DNA from: Planctomycetota bacterium
Lineage (GTDB): Bacteria > Planctomycetota > UBA1135 > GCA-002686595
Assembly: GCA_016709875.1 (NCBI GenBank)
Contig: JADJLZ010000001.1
Location: forward strand, 558,001 to 622,000
Direction: 5' to 3'
Length of the DNA: 64,000 nt
Every line of letters begins with the position of its first letter. The stretch's first letter is position 1. The translations under genes and the position numbers were made by a program. Of the stretch, positions 10,999 through 21,002 are shown one piece after another. The notes beneath the pieces are model-generated. The model searched no databases and was not told the DNA's origin. It saw only the letters and a program-made list of their open reading frames with translations.

Positions 10999-11991
10999 CT
11001 ACTTCTTCTGCTTCTCGAGCCAGGCGCGCTGCTTCGCTTCGAGCGCGGCGTCGCGCTCGTTCGCGGCGCGGATCCACTCCTGGTAGAGCGGCTGTTTCTC
11101 GAGGTAGTCCGCGTAGCGCGGAAACGTCGCCGGATCGACGCCGTCGAGGATCTTGAGCGACACCTCGAGCGCGGCTGCAGCGAAGGATTTCCAGATCGTC
11201 TCGCCCAGCGCTGCGCTCGACTGGCGCGGCGAGCCCAGGTAGCCGGGCCAACTGGCGGGTTTGGTCGCGTCGAAGGCTTGCGCGAGTGTCGCGCCCGTGA
11301 CGATCGGCGCCTCTTTGTAGAGCGGTGAGACCAACTCGGGCTTCAGGTAGAGCAACAGGCTCGTCTCGTCCATGCCCGCGTGGAGCGAGACGCCTTCTTC
11401 CTTCTTCTGCGCGTCCGTCAGTCCCTGGAGCGCGCTGCCCCAGCCGCCGAGCACGGGGATCAGGCCCCAGAGATGGACCATGCGGCCGCCGTAGACATCG
11501 TGGAAGTAGTCGCCGGCCTGGTCGAGCGCGCGGTTGTGCAGCGGTGCGCCGTGCACGTGCACGACGAAGATCCAGCGAAAGCCCTGGTCGCCGAGTTCGG
11601 TGGCGAGGTCCATGAACGCTGCCCGCAGCGTCGACGGTCGCACGGCGTAGGTGCCGGGGAAACTGAAGTGCCCGCCGAGCTCGTTCGAGCCGCTGGCACC
11701 GAGCGGAACCTGCGGAAACACGAGCACGGTCCAGCCCGGCTTCTGGGCGGCGATCCCGCGCGCGAGTTCGTCGGTCAAGCGCTCGCTCAGCACGCCGTCG
11801 GTGTAGGCCGGCAGATAGGGCCCGTGCTCCTCGAGGATTCCGCCCGGCAAGATCACGAGGGTCTTCGAGCGATCGAGCGCGCGAATCTGCGTCGTGTTGA
11901 GCTCGGTGACGCGCCGGACCTGCGCTTCTGCGGTCGAGAAGCCGAGCGAGGCGACGAGCGCGAGGAAAAGCGAGAGAGCAGAGCGGAACAT
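10999..11991 (-). CDS. Exported creatininase-family protein
   Basis: A 330-residue protein with an N-terminal signal peptide (SALSLFLALVASLGF...AEA). The creatininase fold is a metal-dependent amidohydrolase: ligands are visible in GGILEEHGPYLPAYTDG (Glu, His, Asp), VVHVHGAPLHN replaces the usual GHGGN block, and HAGMDETS corresponds to HAGxxETS. The substrate is unknown; family members act on creatinine, mycofactocin precursors and related amides. Most characterised members are cytosolic, so export is unusual. Strong AGAGGAG six to seven bases before the ATG fixes the start. The C-terminus is lysine-rich (LEKQKK). Confidence 0.82.
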   Translation of the reverse strand: MFRSALSLFLALVASLGFSTAEAQVRRVTELNTTQIRALDRSKTLVILPGGILEEHGPYLPAYTDGVLSERLTDELARGIAAQKPGWTVLVFPQVPLGASGSNELGGHFSFPGTYAVRPSTLRAAFMDLATELGDQGFRWIFVVHVHGAPLHNRALDQAGDYFHDVYGGRMVHLWGLIPVLGGWGSALQGLTDAQKKEEGVSLHAGMDETSLLLYLKPELVSPLYKEAPIVTGATLAQAFDATKPASWPGYLGSPRQSSAALGETIWKSFAAAALEVSLKILDGVDPATFPRYADYLEKQPLYQEWIRAANERDAALEAKQRAWLEKQKK

Positions 11992-12254
11992 GCGGAACTC
12001 CTCTGGGCCTGGGACAGGAAAGAGATATCGATGGATCAGCCTACCCGTGTTGGAATCGGTCGCGCGCGGACGTCTGGATGCGTGCGCGAGCGACGGGCGA
12101 TTTCCCTGAGGAGAATTCCGGGGCACCGCGCAGCACTCTGGGCTCCAGGCTCGCAGCACGGAGGAAGCGCACAGTCGCTGGAGCTCGAGAGGGGTCCGCG
12201 GGCCTCGCGCGTTGGGATCCCCAGCCCGCATTCCCCCCATGCCGCAGGCCGAAG

Positions 12255-12685
12255 CTACAGGCGCTGGCGCTCGCTCGCCGGGCGGCTCCCGCAACGTCGC
12301 ATGTCGTTCACGGCCTCTGCGATGCCTGCGACGACGAGAAGGAAGGCACAGCCGAGGACTCCCTGGAAGATCGCGGCGATTCCGCCACGATCGACCACGA
12401 GCGTGGATCGTCGAGGCCGGAAGGTCCGCCCGCGAACGGGCTCGCGAACCAGATCCAGATCGCGGCGCCGCCTCCGGTGCAGAGCAGGATCCAGGCGCAC
12501 ACTCGAAGGACCAAGACTGCCCCGCCGTCGGTGTTTTCGCGATTCGGTCCGATGGTGGCGGTCGAACGGCCCTCAGGGCCGTCGCTGCCGACCGGTTCTC
12601 CCGCCACCGAGTAGGGAGATCGTCCGCACTTCGGGCAGGTGGGACGGTCAAAGAAGGTTCTTGTCCCGCAGTACGCGCAGATCAT
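12255..12685 (-). CDS. Small zinc-ribbon membrane protein, one frameshift
   Basis: Begins with a two-CxxC zinc ribbon (MICAYCGTRTFF...CPKCG), a polar linker, then a transmembrane helix (VLVLRVCAWILLCTGGGAAI). The frame then shifts near 12410-12430, and the other frame continues with a second membrane helix (IFQGVLGCAFLLVVAGIA) before stopping at 12255. The joined product of about 143 residues has the common layout of zinc ribbon plus two membrane helices. Function unknown. Confidence 0.6.
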
Positions 12686-12719
12686 GGCGGCCCCCGGACT
12701 GGGATCCCAACGCGCGCCC

Positions 12720-13118
12720 CTACTTCGCGAAGTACATCGTCCCGCGCTTCAGGCCCTTCACCTTGACCTTCTTGCCGGCGATCAGCTTCTGCATCGGGAG
12801 GCGCATGGTCTTCACATCGGTACCGAGCGCTGCCGCGATCTGCTCGCCGCGCGCGCCGGGATTCGCCTTCACGTGCGCAAGCAGCTGATCGCTGAACGCT
12901 TCGAGGTCGGCGGCGCTGCGCTTGGCGCCGGTTGCGGCCGCGGGCTTGCGCGCGAGGGGACGGGCGCTCTTGCGCGGCGCCGCGCGCGTGGGCTTCACGT
13001 CACCGATGACGAGGCTCAGCTTGGCATGCACCTCTTCCAGCGCGGCGCGGCGCATGAGCAGAGAGAGGTCGCTGGCGAACTGGGCAACAAGGGAATCGAT
13101 GTCTGTGGTGTTGGGCAT
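12720..13118 (-). CDS. Basic putative winged-helix DNA-binding protein
   Basis: A 132-residue protein with three parts: a short helical N-terminus (VAQFASDLSLLMRRAALEEV), a Lys/Arg/Ala/Pro-rich linker (residues about 43-70), and a compact C-terminal domain, GARGEQIAAALGTDVKTM, followed by LPMQKLIAGKKVKVKG and GTMYF. The C-terminal part looks like a helix-turn-helix with a wing. Similar proteins occur in myxobacteria and planctomycetes without assigned function. A nucleoid or regulatory role is inference only. Confidence 0.65.
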   Translation of the reverse strand: MPNTTDIDSLVAQFASDLSLLMRRAALEEVHAKLSLVIGDVKPTRAAPRKSARPLARKPAAATGAKRSAADLEAFSDQLLAHVKANPGARGEQIAAALGTDVKTMRLPMQKLIAGKKVKVKGLKRGTMYFAK

Positions 13119-13154
13119 CGCGGCATCATAGCCAAACCCGGTGTTCGCCGTGCA

Positions 13155-13409
13155 TCAGGACCCCGAGCCGACCTTCGCGCGCACGGCCTGGACGACAGCG
13201 GCCGCGGGCCACCCGCCGCCGAAGAGCCTGCTCAACAATCCCCCGCCGCGCGCCGCGACGGTCTGGCCGTCGACTTGGATTTCGAATTGGCCGGGAGTGC
13301 CGACCACGAGTTCGGTCGACGTTCCGAATTCCTGATCGATGGCGGCAGCGAGACTCGCTGCCCGTTCGCGGTAGCCTCAGGCTTGGCAGTACAGGATGCG
13401 GATGTTCAT
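13155..13409 (-). CDS. SelW-like (Rdx family) selenoprotein with in-frame TGA
   Basis: Reading the TGA at 13377-13379 as selenocysteine gives an 84-residue protein starting MNIRILYCQAUGYRERAAS, with the C-x-x-U-G-Y redox motif (Cys8, Sec11) of the SelW/SelT/SelH thioredoxin-like family. After the TGA the frame stays open and carries the family's second block, FEIQVDGQTVAARGGG, and the terminal helix WPAAAVVQAV. Length and order match bacterial SelW-like proteins. An 8-bp stem-loop follows the TGA at SECIS distance. A -10-like TATCCT lies nine bases upstream of the ATG. The protein is expected to be a small cytosolic thiol/selenol oxidoreductase. No Sec machinery (selA, selB, selC, selD) is in the window, so decoding capacity cannot be confirmed here. 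Confidence 0.82.
13344..13379 (-). promoter_or_regulatory. Candidate bacterial SECIS element
   Basis: Downstream of the UGA, GGCAGCGA (13362-13355) pairs perfectly with UCGCUGCC (13351-13344), leaving loop GUC; opening one A-U pair gives AGUCU. The loop begins about 22-23 bases after the UGA and has G in the first two positions, matching the general rule for bacterial SECIS hairpins. Confidence 0.72.
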
Positions 13410-13564
13410 GGTTCGCGCAGGATACCTCGTCCCCTGCGCGGAGCGCGAAACCGCAACACGGGATCCCGCGAGCGCATGGACGACCCGCGCACGCCACCCA
13501 GCGTTGACACCCGCGCAGATCGCGGGTACTCCGAAGTGCCCTTTCCTCACCGGAGCCACGCAAC

Positions 13565-15268
13565 ATGCAGCCCACACGACTCCTCGCACTCTTCGTTCTC
13601 GCCGCGCCCGTGCTCGCCTCGGACTGGGGCAACGCCGGCGGCAACGCCGGGCGCAACGGGCTCTCCGCGGAGGTCGGGCCCGATTCCGCGGGCGTGCTCT
13701 GGAGTGGCGGGCGCAGTTCGATCATCGCGTGGCAGCCCGTGATCGAGAGCTCGCGCGTGTTTCTCGTGCGGCAGTCGAGCTTTCCGCCGGAGACGACGGG
13801 CTCGCCGGTCGTGTGCCAGGATCTCGACACGGGCGCGGAACTGTGGGCCACGAACGTGCCGGCGAACACGGGCGACTGGACGACCTGGATCGCGGGCGTG
13901 AATGCTGGCCGCGTGTACGCCTCGCGCTCGGGCAACGGCGCGAGCATCTCCGCGCCGCTGTACTGTCTGGACGCGGCCAGCGGTGCGGTGCTGTGGGTCT
14001 CGACGGTGAACCAGAACGCGGGCGCGTACGACGGCGTCGTGTTCGCCGCGAACGGCGATCCGGTCGTCGCGAGCTTCCACGACATCTGGCGCTTCGATCA
14101 CACGAGCGGTGCGGTCGTGTGGAGCGCGAGCCGCGTCGGCTCGGTGAGCGGCGACTGCGGCGGAGCGATCGGAGGCGACGCGCTCTACGTCGCGGACGCG
14201 GTGGTCGGCGGACACGCGATCAAGAAGTTCGATCTCGCCAGCGGTGCTTTTTCTCTACCAGAGCCCCGTGATGGCGGGCTTCACGATCCAGACCACGCCG
14301 ATGGTCGCCCCGACGGGACGATCTACCTCTCGCGCGTACAGAACAACGTCGCGGTGGACTTCTTCTTCGCCTTCCAGGACAGCGGCAGCGCGCTGGTCGA
14401 AAAGTGGCACGTTCCCGCGGGTTATTCGTACGCGAGCGAGTTCGGCGTCGGGCCGGACGGCAGCGTGTACCACCTCGCTCCGGGCGACGAGATCCACCGG
14501 CTCGATCCTGCGACCGGCGCGACGACGGCGAGCAGTGGGCCGCTCGCGCACGACACCTGGGCGCCGCGTATCGCGGCCGACGCGCTCGGGCGCGTCTTCG
14601 TCTCGAACGGCGGCTTCGCCAACGGCAGGTTCTTCTCCTTCGACGCGGACCTCACGCCGCGCTGGTCGATCGCCGTCCCCAATATCAACATCGGCGCGCC
14701 CGCGATCGGTCGCGATGGAACACTGGTCGTCGCCGGCGTCGGGACGAACGTCAAGGCCTACCGCACGGCGCAGGCGAACCTCGCACCCTTCTGCTTTGGA
14801 GACGGGAGTTCGGCCGCCTGTCCGTGCGGGAACAGTGGGGCGACGGGTCGCGGCTGCGCGAACTCGGCCCAGCCCACGGGCGCGCGCCTGGTCGCGAGCG
14901 GTGCGGCGAGCCTCGCCCACGACACGCTCGTCCTGACCTCCAGCGGCGAACTGTCCTCGGCGCTCTCGATCTTCCTGCAGGGAACGCGTCGGTCGCGGCT
15001 GTTCCGTTCGGCGACGGCCTGCGCTGCGCGGGCGGGAGCCTGAAGCGCCTCTACACGAAGAGCGCGGCCAGTGGTGTCGCGAGCGCGCCCGGAACCGGCG
15101 ACGCGAGCGTCTCGACGCGCTCCGCCTCGCTCAACGATCCGCTCGCTTCGGGAGCCCTGCGCTACCTGCAGACGTACTACCGCGATCCGTCGCCGAGCTT
15201 CTGCGCGCTGCCCCGCGGGCGGCACCTTCAACATCTCCAACGGCGTGGCGGTGACCTGGGCGCCCTAA
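13565..15268 (+). CDS. Exported PQQ-like beta-propeller protein with Cys-rich C-terminal domain, several frameshifts
   Basis: Signal peptide (LLALFVLAAPVLAS), then a propeller of PQQ/quinoprotein-like repeats (CQDLDTGAELW, CLDAASGAVLW, RFDHTSGAVVW, HRLDPATGATTA), then the C-terminal domain starting FCFGDGSSAACPCGNSG. Four frame changes are needed for the full product. Two lie at about 14248 (T-run) and 14308 (CCCC) and cancel out, restoring FLYQSPVMAGFTIQTTPM between them. The others are near 14985 and 15215. The product ends GGTFNISNGVAVTWAP. Compensating shifts at base runs point to sequencing error. The role is unknown; presumably a surface or periplasmic protein. GGAG precedes the ATG. 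Confidence 0.75.
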
Positions 15269-15303
15269 GCGCCGCCACGAGCACGGCGATTCGTCCAGGC
15301 GCT

Positions 15304-15339
15304 GGATTGGCGTCCGCAATTGGATTGGCGTCCGCAATT
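15304..15339. repeat. 18-bp tandem duplication
   Basis: Two perfect, adjacent copies of GGATTGGCGTCCGCAATT in the gap between two exported-protein genes. Confidence 0.9.
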
Positions 15340-15432
15340 CGGCACGCAGCTTGATACGGGATCCGCGTCGCTCGTGCGATTCGCGAGCACGCGTGTCCGA
15401 GAGGGCGCGCTCCCGATCCGTCATCCGAAGTG

Positions 15433-15438
15433 TAGATA
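15433..15438 (+). promoter_or_regulatory. Candidate -10 element (TAGATA)
   Basis: Five bases before the ATG at 15444; no clear -35. Suggests a leaderless transcript. Confidence 0.3.
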
Positions 15439-15443
15439 CGACA

Positions 15444-15994
15444 ATGAAACTCCACTCTCTAACCCTCGCCGCAACCCTCGTCCTCTCCAGCCTCGCGAGC
15501 GCCCAGAACAGCACGTTCTGCTTCGGCAACGGGAGCAGCGGCCCGTGCCCATGCGCGAACACCGGCATCAATGGCCGCGGCTGCAACAACTCGGCAGCGA
15601 CCGGAGGCGGGGAACTGAACTTCCACGGTGCGACGAATCCCGACACGATCAAGCTCTCCGGCAGCGCCGTGATTCCCGGCGCACTGTCCGTCTTCCTGCA
15701 AGGCGACGCGCAGCTTTCGAGCGCCGCCGTGTTCGGCGACGGCATCCGCTGCGTGGGCGGAACCCTGAAGCGCCTCTACATTCGGAATGCAGACAGCGCG
15801 GGCTCGGTCGAGGCTCCGCAGGTGAACGATGGCGATCCGTCGATCACGCAGCGTTCGGCGGCGCTGGGCGACACGATCACGCAGGGCTCGACGCGCACTA
15901 CCAGGTCTACTACCGCGACCCGAACCCCAGCTTCTGCGCGGCGCCCCGGGGCGGAACGTTCAACGTGACCAACGGCGTGATCCTGAACTGGTGA
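15444..15994 (+). CDS. Small exported protein made only of the Cys-rich C-terminal domain, one frameshift
   Basis: Signal peptide (LTLAATLVLSSLASA) followed at once by the same domain that ends the neighbouring propeller protein: TFCFGNGSSGPCPCANTG, GRGCNNSAATGG, FGDGIRCVGGTLKRLY. The frame slips near 15898, and the other frame supplies the expected end HYQVYYRDPNPSFCAAP and GGTFNVTNGVILNW. The joined product is about 183 residues. Because the domain here has no partner, it can evidently fold alone. Function unknown. Confidence 0.72.
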
Positions 15995-16136
15995 GGCTTG
16001 GGGCCCACGATCCGCGCGCGGCCGGTACACCGGTCGCGCACGGGTTTGGAGGCATTCCCGCGCGAGTGTGGAACGGGCCCCGCAAACGAGCGAGAATCGC
16101 TGCGCCCCTCCTCCACCCGGCACAAGAGACCCCGGC

Positions 16137-17149
16137 ATGTTCCGCACCCTCTCGACGCTTCCATTCACGTTCGCGATCCTCTCCCTCCCGCTTCTTGCGA
16201 CGCCCGTATCGGCGCCGGGGCCACGGCGCTGCTGGCACCTGACCGCGGGAGAGACCTTGCGCTATCGGATGACGATGGAGCAGGACACGCGCAGATGTCG
16301 ATGATGCCCGATGGCGGCGTCAAGATGAGCATGGTCGCGGTGGTCGACGAGAAGGTCGGCGAGGTCGCGACCGACGGGACGGCCTCGATCGAACTCTCGT
16401 ACGAGGCGGTGCGCATGGACATGGACATGGGCTTCTCGAGCATGCACTACGACTCGCGCGAGCCGGCGGCGGGCGCCGACAGCGACGGAGCGGACATGTC
16501 CAAGGCCTTCGAAACGATGCTCAAGGCGAAGATCCAACTGAAGCTGAAGCCGACGGGGGCAGGTCACCGACATCGCCGGACTCCAGGAGATGATCGATGC
16601 GATCGCGCAAGGGATGCCCAGCGATTCGGCGCCGGGCAGTGCAGAGATGATGAAGCAGGTTTTCGGCGAGCCCTCACTGCGCAAGATGGTCGAGCTCAGC
16701 ATCTTCCCCACCGAGGCGATCGAGCCCGGCCACTCCTGGAAGCGCAGCTTCGACGTGCCCAACCCGATGATCGGCGCGATGCAGTTCGCTCTCGAGAGCA
16801 CGTTCACGGGCATCGAGGACCACGCCGGAGAGCCGTGTGCGAAGATCGATGTCGCCACGAAGATCTCGATGCAGAAGGCCGCGAAGCCGGAGGCAGCCGC
16901 GAAGTTCAACGTCAAGCTCGATGACGGCGAGGCAAGACGACGCAATGGTTCAGCACCTCTCGCGGCCGGATCCTCGAGACGAAGGCGGAGATGTCGATGT
17001 CGATGAAGATCGCCTTTCCGACCGGCGACGATTCCAAGCCGCCGATGACGATGGAGACCACCACGGACACCAGCGTGGTGATGCTGCTGCTCGGGAAGGA
17101 CGATCCGGCCTTCGTCGAGGCGAAGAAGCCGGAGCCGGAACCGAAATGA
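16137..17149 (+). CDS. Exported DUF6263-like protein, three frameshifts
   Basis: Begins with a signal peptide (LPFTFAILSLPLLATP), then LTAGETLRYRMTMEQDT, the usual opening of the planctomycete family of exported proteins that contain repeated beta-strand MTM/MSM segments. Frame changes at about 16290, 16558 (a GGGGG run) and 16935 connect AQMSMMPDGGVKMSMVA, EMIDAIAQGMPS...FPTEAIEPGHSW and KTTQWFSTSRGRILETKAEM through to TTTDTSVVMLLLG and a KPEPEPK tail. Methionine-threonine-rich strands and the phrase EPGHSW are typical. The DUF number is from memory and moderately sure. Its stop overlaps the next start (ATGA), so the two form an operon. Confidence 0.6.
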
Positions 17150-17855
17150 ACGCCCGGCTGCTCGTGGCGGGCGCCAGCCTTTCCTGCCTGCTCTTTGGAG
17201 CGTGGCTCGGTCGCCACTGGATCGCCGCGCCGGACGTGCTCGCGTTGCCCGAACCGCCCGCTCCGAGCGCGGCCCCGCGGCCGTCGACCCCGGAGTTCGT
17301 GCGCGCGATGCAGTCGCTCGCGCTCGAGGTGCGACTCCTGGGGCATTCACTCGACACCTGTCCCGCCGTACCGTCGACGCGCGTGGCGCTCGGGCCCGCG
17401 ACGCAGGAGCCGACGGAACTGGTCGAGACGCTCGAGGCCCTGCGGCGCGAATTGGCCGCCGCGCAAGGCGGAACGACGCGGCGGGGCCGCTCTCCTGCCG
17501 AGCGTGCGCGATCCGATCGCGGCGCCCGGCAGCGCTTCTCGCAGGGGCGCTCTTCGATGAGCTCGACGCGCTCACGAGCGTGCGGCCAACCACGGGAAAC
17601 GACAGCGCGGTGGAGGCCTGGAACAAGTCCTGGGGCGAGGCGGTGCGCCGCTGGGAAAGCTCGCATCTGTCCTGGACGGCCGAAGAGCTGCGCAGCCGCT
17701 ACGGTGATCCAGATTCCATCCACGCGGACTCCGAGGGCCCGTCGTACGTCTACGAGGGCAAGCAACTCGACGGTCGGCCGGCGAGCTTCATTTTCCAAAC
17801 CCGCGCGGGCTACGTGTACGACGTGGACATCGCCGCGGTGTTGTCGGTGAAGTAG
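17146..17855 (+). CDS. Membrane-anchored or exported protein of unknown function, frameshifted
   Basis: N-terminal hydrophobic segment (LLVAGASLSCLLFGAWLG), a Pro/Ala-rich stretch, a helical region (VRAMQSLALEVRLLGHSL and VETLEALRRELAAAQ), then, after frame changes near 17465 and 17550, a folded-looking C-terminal part (ELDALTSVRP, WNKSWGEAVRRWESSHLSW, FIFQTRAGYVYDVDIAAVL). The start overlaps the stop of the preceding gene by ATGA, so the two products probably act together. No family recognised. Confidence 0.5.
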
Positions 17856-17870
17856 CGCGAGTGCCCCGCA

Positions 17871-20176
17871 CTACCAGGCTACGCCAAGGGCGTTCGATAC
17901 GTTGAACGTGCCCCGAGTAGGACGCAGAACGAAGGCGCGGGATCGCGGTACGCGATCTGGTAGTAGCGCACGCTCCCGGGAGCAGAGGATCACCGAGGGC
18001 CGCGGATTTCTCGCGAATCGAAAGCTCGCCCGCGTGCGGATAGCTGGCGGCACCGCCGATTGAGAGCCTCCATCCGATCCTGCGAATCAACCCGCCGATG
18101 CATCGCACCCCGTCGCCGAAGGGGGCTGGTGCAGGCAGCGTGGACGACCTGCAGGAAGACCGAAAACACCACGGGAAGTTCGCCCGTCGCGGAGAGCACG
18201 ATCGTGTCCGGGTTCACCGTTCCAGTGACAGCCAGGTGAGCGCCGCCGGTCGCGAACGAGTTGTCGCAGCCGTTTCCAGGGGCGCCGTCGTTCGAGCACG
18301 GACAGGGCACGCTGGTCGCGCTACCGTCGCCGAGGCAGAAGGGCGAGCAGGCCGCGCAGATGGAATACGTCGCCAGGCACAAGGGACCGCCGGCGCCGAT
18401 GTGCTCGTACCGCGCTCCCGAGGGTAGTGACGGAGGCTGGTACGTGCCGTGAAACACGCCCCAGCTGACGAGCGTGCCGTCGCTGCGCAGCGCACAGGAC
18501 TGGTCGAACCCCGAAGCCAAGTCCACGTACCGCACGCCCGTCGGGAGAGGCGGGACGTTGCACTCTCCCCACCGTTGGCGCCCACTCCAGGATCGACCCC
18601 ATCGCTGAGCAAAGCAACCGTGTTTCTCCACGTCGCCTCCACCTTCAGGCAGACCACGCCTGGGGGGAACATCGGAACATTGCATTGCCCGGACGTGTTG
18701 CTTCCCCACGCCACGACCGATCCGTCGCTGCACACTCCAGCAGAATGAGTGCTACCGGATGAGAGGGAAACGAAGTAGATCCCCGGGGGAAGCGTGGGGA
18801 CGGGCTGCCCCGAGCCCCAAGCGAGAACGCTGTGGTCGCTGAGCAGCCCGAGAGAGTTGAAGTCTCCCGCGGCCGCGTCGAGCCAGGACGTGCCAGGCGG
18901 CAAGGCGGGCACGTTGCACTGGCCATGGTTGTTGTTGCCGAAGGCGATCAGTTCCCCGTCGCTGCGCAAGCTCAGCGTGTGCTCGCCTCCGGCCCAGACG
19001 TGGACGTACGACATCCCCGCTGGCAGCGCGGGGACGTCACACTGACCGACAGCGTTCTGTCCCCAAGCCACGATGTTTCCATCGCTGAGCAGAACCACAG
19101 TGTGTCCGAGTCCGAACCAGGCCGAGACCGCGCCACCGGAGTCGATCTGCGTCACGGCGATCCCCGGCGGGAGCACGGGAGCGTTGCACTGGCTCAGCGA
19201 CTGGTCCCCCCAGCCGATGACCCTTCCGTCGCTGAGCCGCGCGACACTGTGGCCCAGACCGGCGGCGATGTTCACGTACGTCAATCCCGGCGGCGCGGGA
19301 GGTGCATCGCACTCGCCATGGCTGTCATCTCCCCAGCCCGCGATGCTCCCGTCGCTCAAACGGGCCAAGCAGTGTCGCGGACCCGCAGCGATATCCACGA
19401 ATGTGACTCCCGGGAGGCAGCACGGGGACGTTCAATTGGCCGAAGAGGTTGCTTCCCCAAGCAAGGACGGATCCATCACTGCACCGAGCGAGCGAGTGCG
19501 CATCGCTCGCCGCGACCTGCAAGTAGGAGACACCTGGTGGGAGTTGCGGAACCAGCAACTGCGCCCCTCCGAGCCCCCAGGCCACAACCAACCCATCGCT
19601 GCGCAGTGCGAGGGAGTGGTAGCTTCCCTCGGCGATCCCGATGTAGGACAACCCAGTGGGCAACGTCGGCACGTCGCACTGCCCGAACGCATTGTTGCCC
19701 CAGGCAACGACCTGTCCGTCATTCCGCAGCGCCAGGCCGTGGGGCTTCGTGTAGTAACCCCAGGGTGGGTAGAACCACAGACTGCTCGTCGTCACGTCCA
19801 CGAAGCTCGTCCCCTGCGACGGAGCCGGCGCGGGCGCGAGGTCCGTGCCCCAGACGATCGCCGTCCCGTCGCTGCAAAGGCCGACGTTGCTCATCCCCCC
19901 AGCTGCAACCTTCGTGAAGGTGACACCCGGCGGCAGAGTCGGGGTTGGAGATTGTCCGTGATCGCCGAAGCCCCAGATGGCGATCGTCCCATCGCTGCGG
20001 CATGCGACCGTGTGGTTGACTCCAGCGGAGATCGACACGAAGGACTCGTGGCTCCACTCGGAATGAAACGACTGCACACCCCACCCGGATACACCGGACT
20101 GGGCGAGCGCTGCTGCGCCGGGGAGGAGTGTGGAAGCGCAGAATGCGACACAGCGGAAGAGAAGCTTGCGAGCCAT
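17871..20176 (-). CDS. Exported RCC1-like repeat protein with Cys-rich C-terminal domain, several frameshifts
   Basis: About 768 residues if joined. A signal peptide (CVAFCASTLLPGAAALA) is followed by about thirteen repeats of roughly 45-50 residues with the core ALRSDGxVVAWG and PxLPPGVSY, as in RCC1/BLIP-II propellers, probably forming two propellers. The end is the shared Cys-rich domain (FCLGDGSATSVPCPCSNDG, GNGCDNSFATGGAHL) finishing GGTFNVSNALGVAW-like at 17871. Frame changes occur near 19415, 18570, 18130 and 17950. Eukaryotic RCC1 is a nucleotide exchange factor, but exported bacterial versions are not known to be; a binding role at the surface is more likely. Faces away from yebC. 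Confidence 0.75.
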
Positions 20177-20234
20177 GACCGCAGGCTACTCGACTGCACC
20201 CGTCCTCAGCATGGGCAATCGCGCCTCGAGCCCC

Positions 20235-20240
20235 TACAAT
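20235..20240 (+). promoter_or_regulatory. Promoter of the YebC-family gene (TACAAT, leaderless)
   Basis: TACAAT lies six bases before the ATG, and TGGGCA (20212-20217, four of six matches to TTGACA) lies 17 bases further upstream. Transcription would start at or next to the ATG, so a leaderless mRNA is likely. Confidence 0.5.
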
Positions 20241-20246
20241 CGATCC

Positions 20247-20951
20247 ATGGGACGACAGTGGCTCCAGAAGAAGCGCGGCCTCAACGCCGAGAAGCGCGCC
20301 AAGATCACTTCCAAGCTCGCGCGCGAAATCACGGTCGCGGCGAAGATGGGTGCGCCTGACCCGGCCTTCAACCCGCGCCTCGCGCTCGCGATCGAGTTCG
20401 CGCGCAAACAGTCGGTATCCAACGACGTCATCGCGCGTGCGGTCAAGAAGGGCAGCGGCGAGGGCGCGGACTCGGCCAACTTCGAGGTCGTGACCTTCGA
20501 GGGCATGTCTCCGCAGAACGTGCCCGTGATCATCGAGTGCCTGACCGACAACCGCAACCGCACCGCGCCCGACATGCGCATGCTGTTCAAGGACGGCCGC
20601 TTCGGCGCGAAGGTGCTCTTTTTCTTCGACCACCTCGGGATCGTCGAGGCCACGCATCCGGACGCAAGCCTGGATCTCGAAACGGCCGCGCTCGAAGCGG
20701 GCGCGGACGATGTCGAGGCGCTCGAGGAGACTCCCTCCGAGGGTCGCGGTGCGCGCTTCTACACGCAGCCCACCGTGCTCGATGCCGTCACCACCGAGCT
20801 GCGCAAGGCCGGTTGGAGCATCACCCAGTCGGAACTCGGCTTCCGTCCCAAGGAGAAGGCCGAACTGACGCCCGAGCAGCGCGCCGCGCACGAAGACTTC
20901 CTCGAGCGCATCGACGACCACGACGATTCGCACCGCATCTACACGGCCTGA
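20247..20951 (+). CDS. yebC: YebC/PmpR family protein
   Basis: A 234-residue member of the YebC family: N-terminal RQWLQKKRGLNAEKRAKIT, then PRLALAIEFARKQSVSNDVI, FEGMSPQNVPVIIECLTDN and a middle ASLDLETAALEAGADDVE block. Family members were described as transcription regulators and more recently as factors that relieve ribosome stalling on proline stretches, binding near the ribosome; which applies here is unknown. The usual start MAGHSKW is replaced by MGRQWLQ, so the first loop differs. The ATG at 20247 sits directly behind a -10 element. Confidence 0.92.
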   Translation: MGRQWLQKKRGLNAEKRAKITSKLAREITVAAKMGAPDPAFNPRLALAIEFARKQSVSNDVIARAVKKGSGEGADSANFEVVTFEGMSPQNVPVIIECLTDNRNRTAPDMRMLFKDGRFGAKVLFFFDHLGIVEATHPDASLDLETAALEAGADDVEALEETPSEGRGARFYTQPTVLDAVTTELRKAGWSITQSELGFRPKEKAELTPEQRAAHEDFLERIDDHDDSHRIYTA

Positions 20952-20963
20952 GGCACGCGCTCG

Positions 20964-20969
20964 TATACT
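20964..20969 (+). promoter_or_regulatory. Candidate -10 element (TATACT) upstream of the kinase gene
   Basis: TATACT lies in the 51-base gap between yebC and the kinase gene, 33 bases before its ATG. No good -35 hexamer at standard spacing. Confidence 0.35.
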
Positions 20970-21002
20970 TCGCGCCCCGACCGCACCCGCGACGCGCGAG
21001 CC

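Noticed and set aside
13377..13409. Reading the TGA at 13377 as a simple stop or sequencing error
   Set aside because: The following frame carries the rest of the SelW family domain and a SECIS-like hairpin at the right distance. An error changing TGY to TGA remains possible but explains less.
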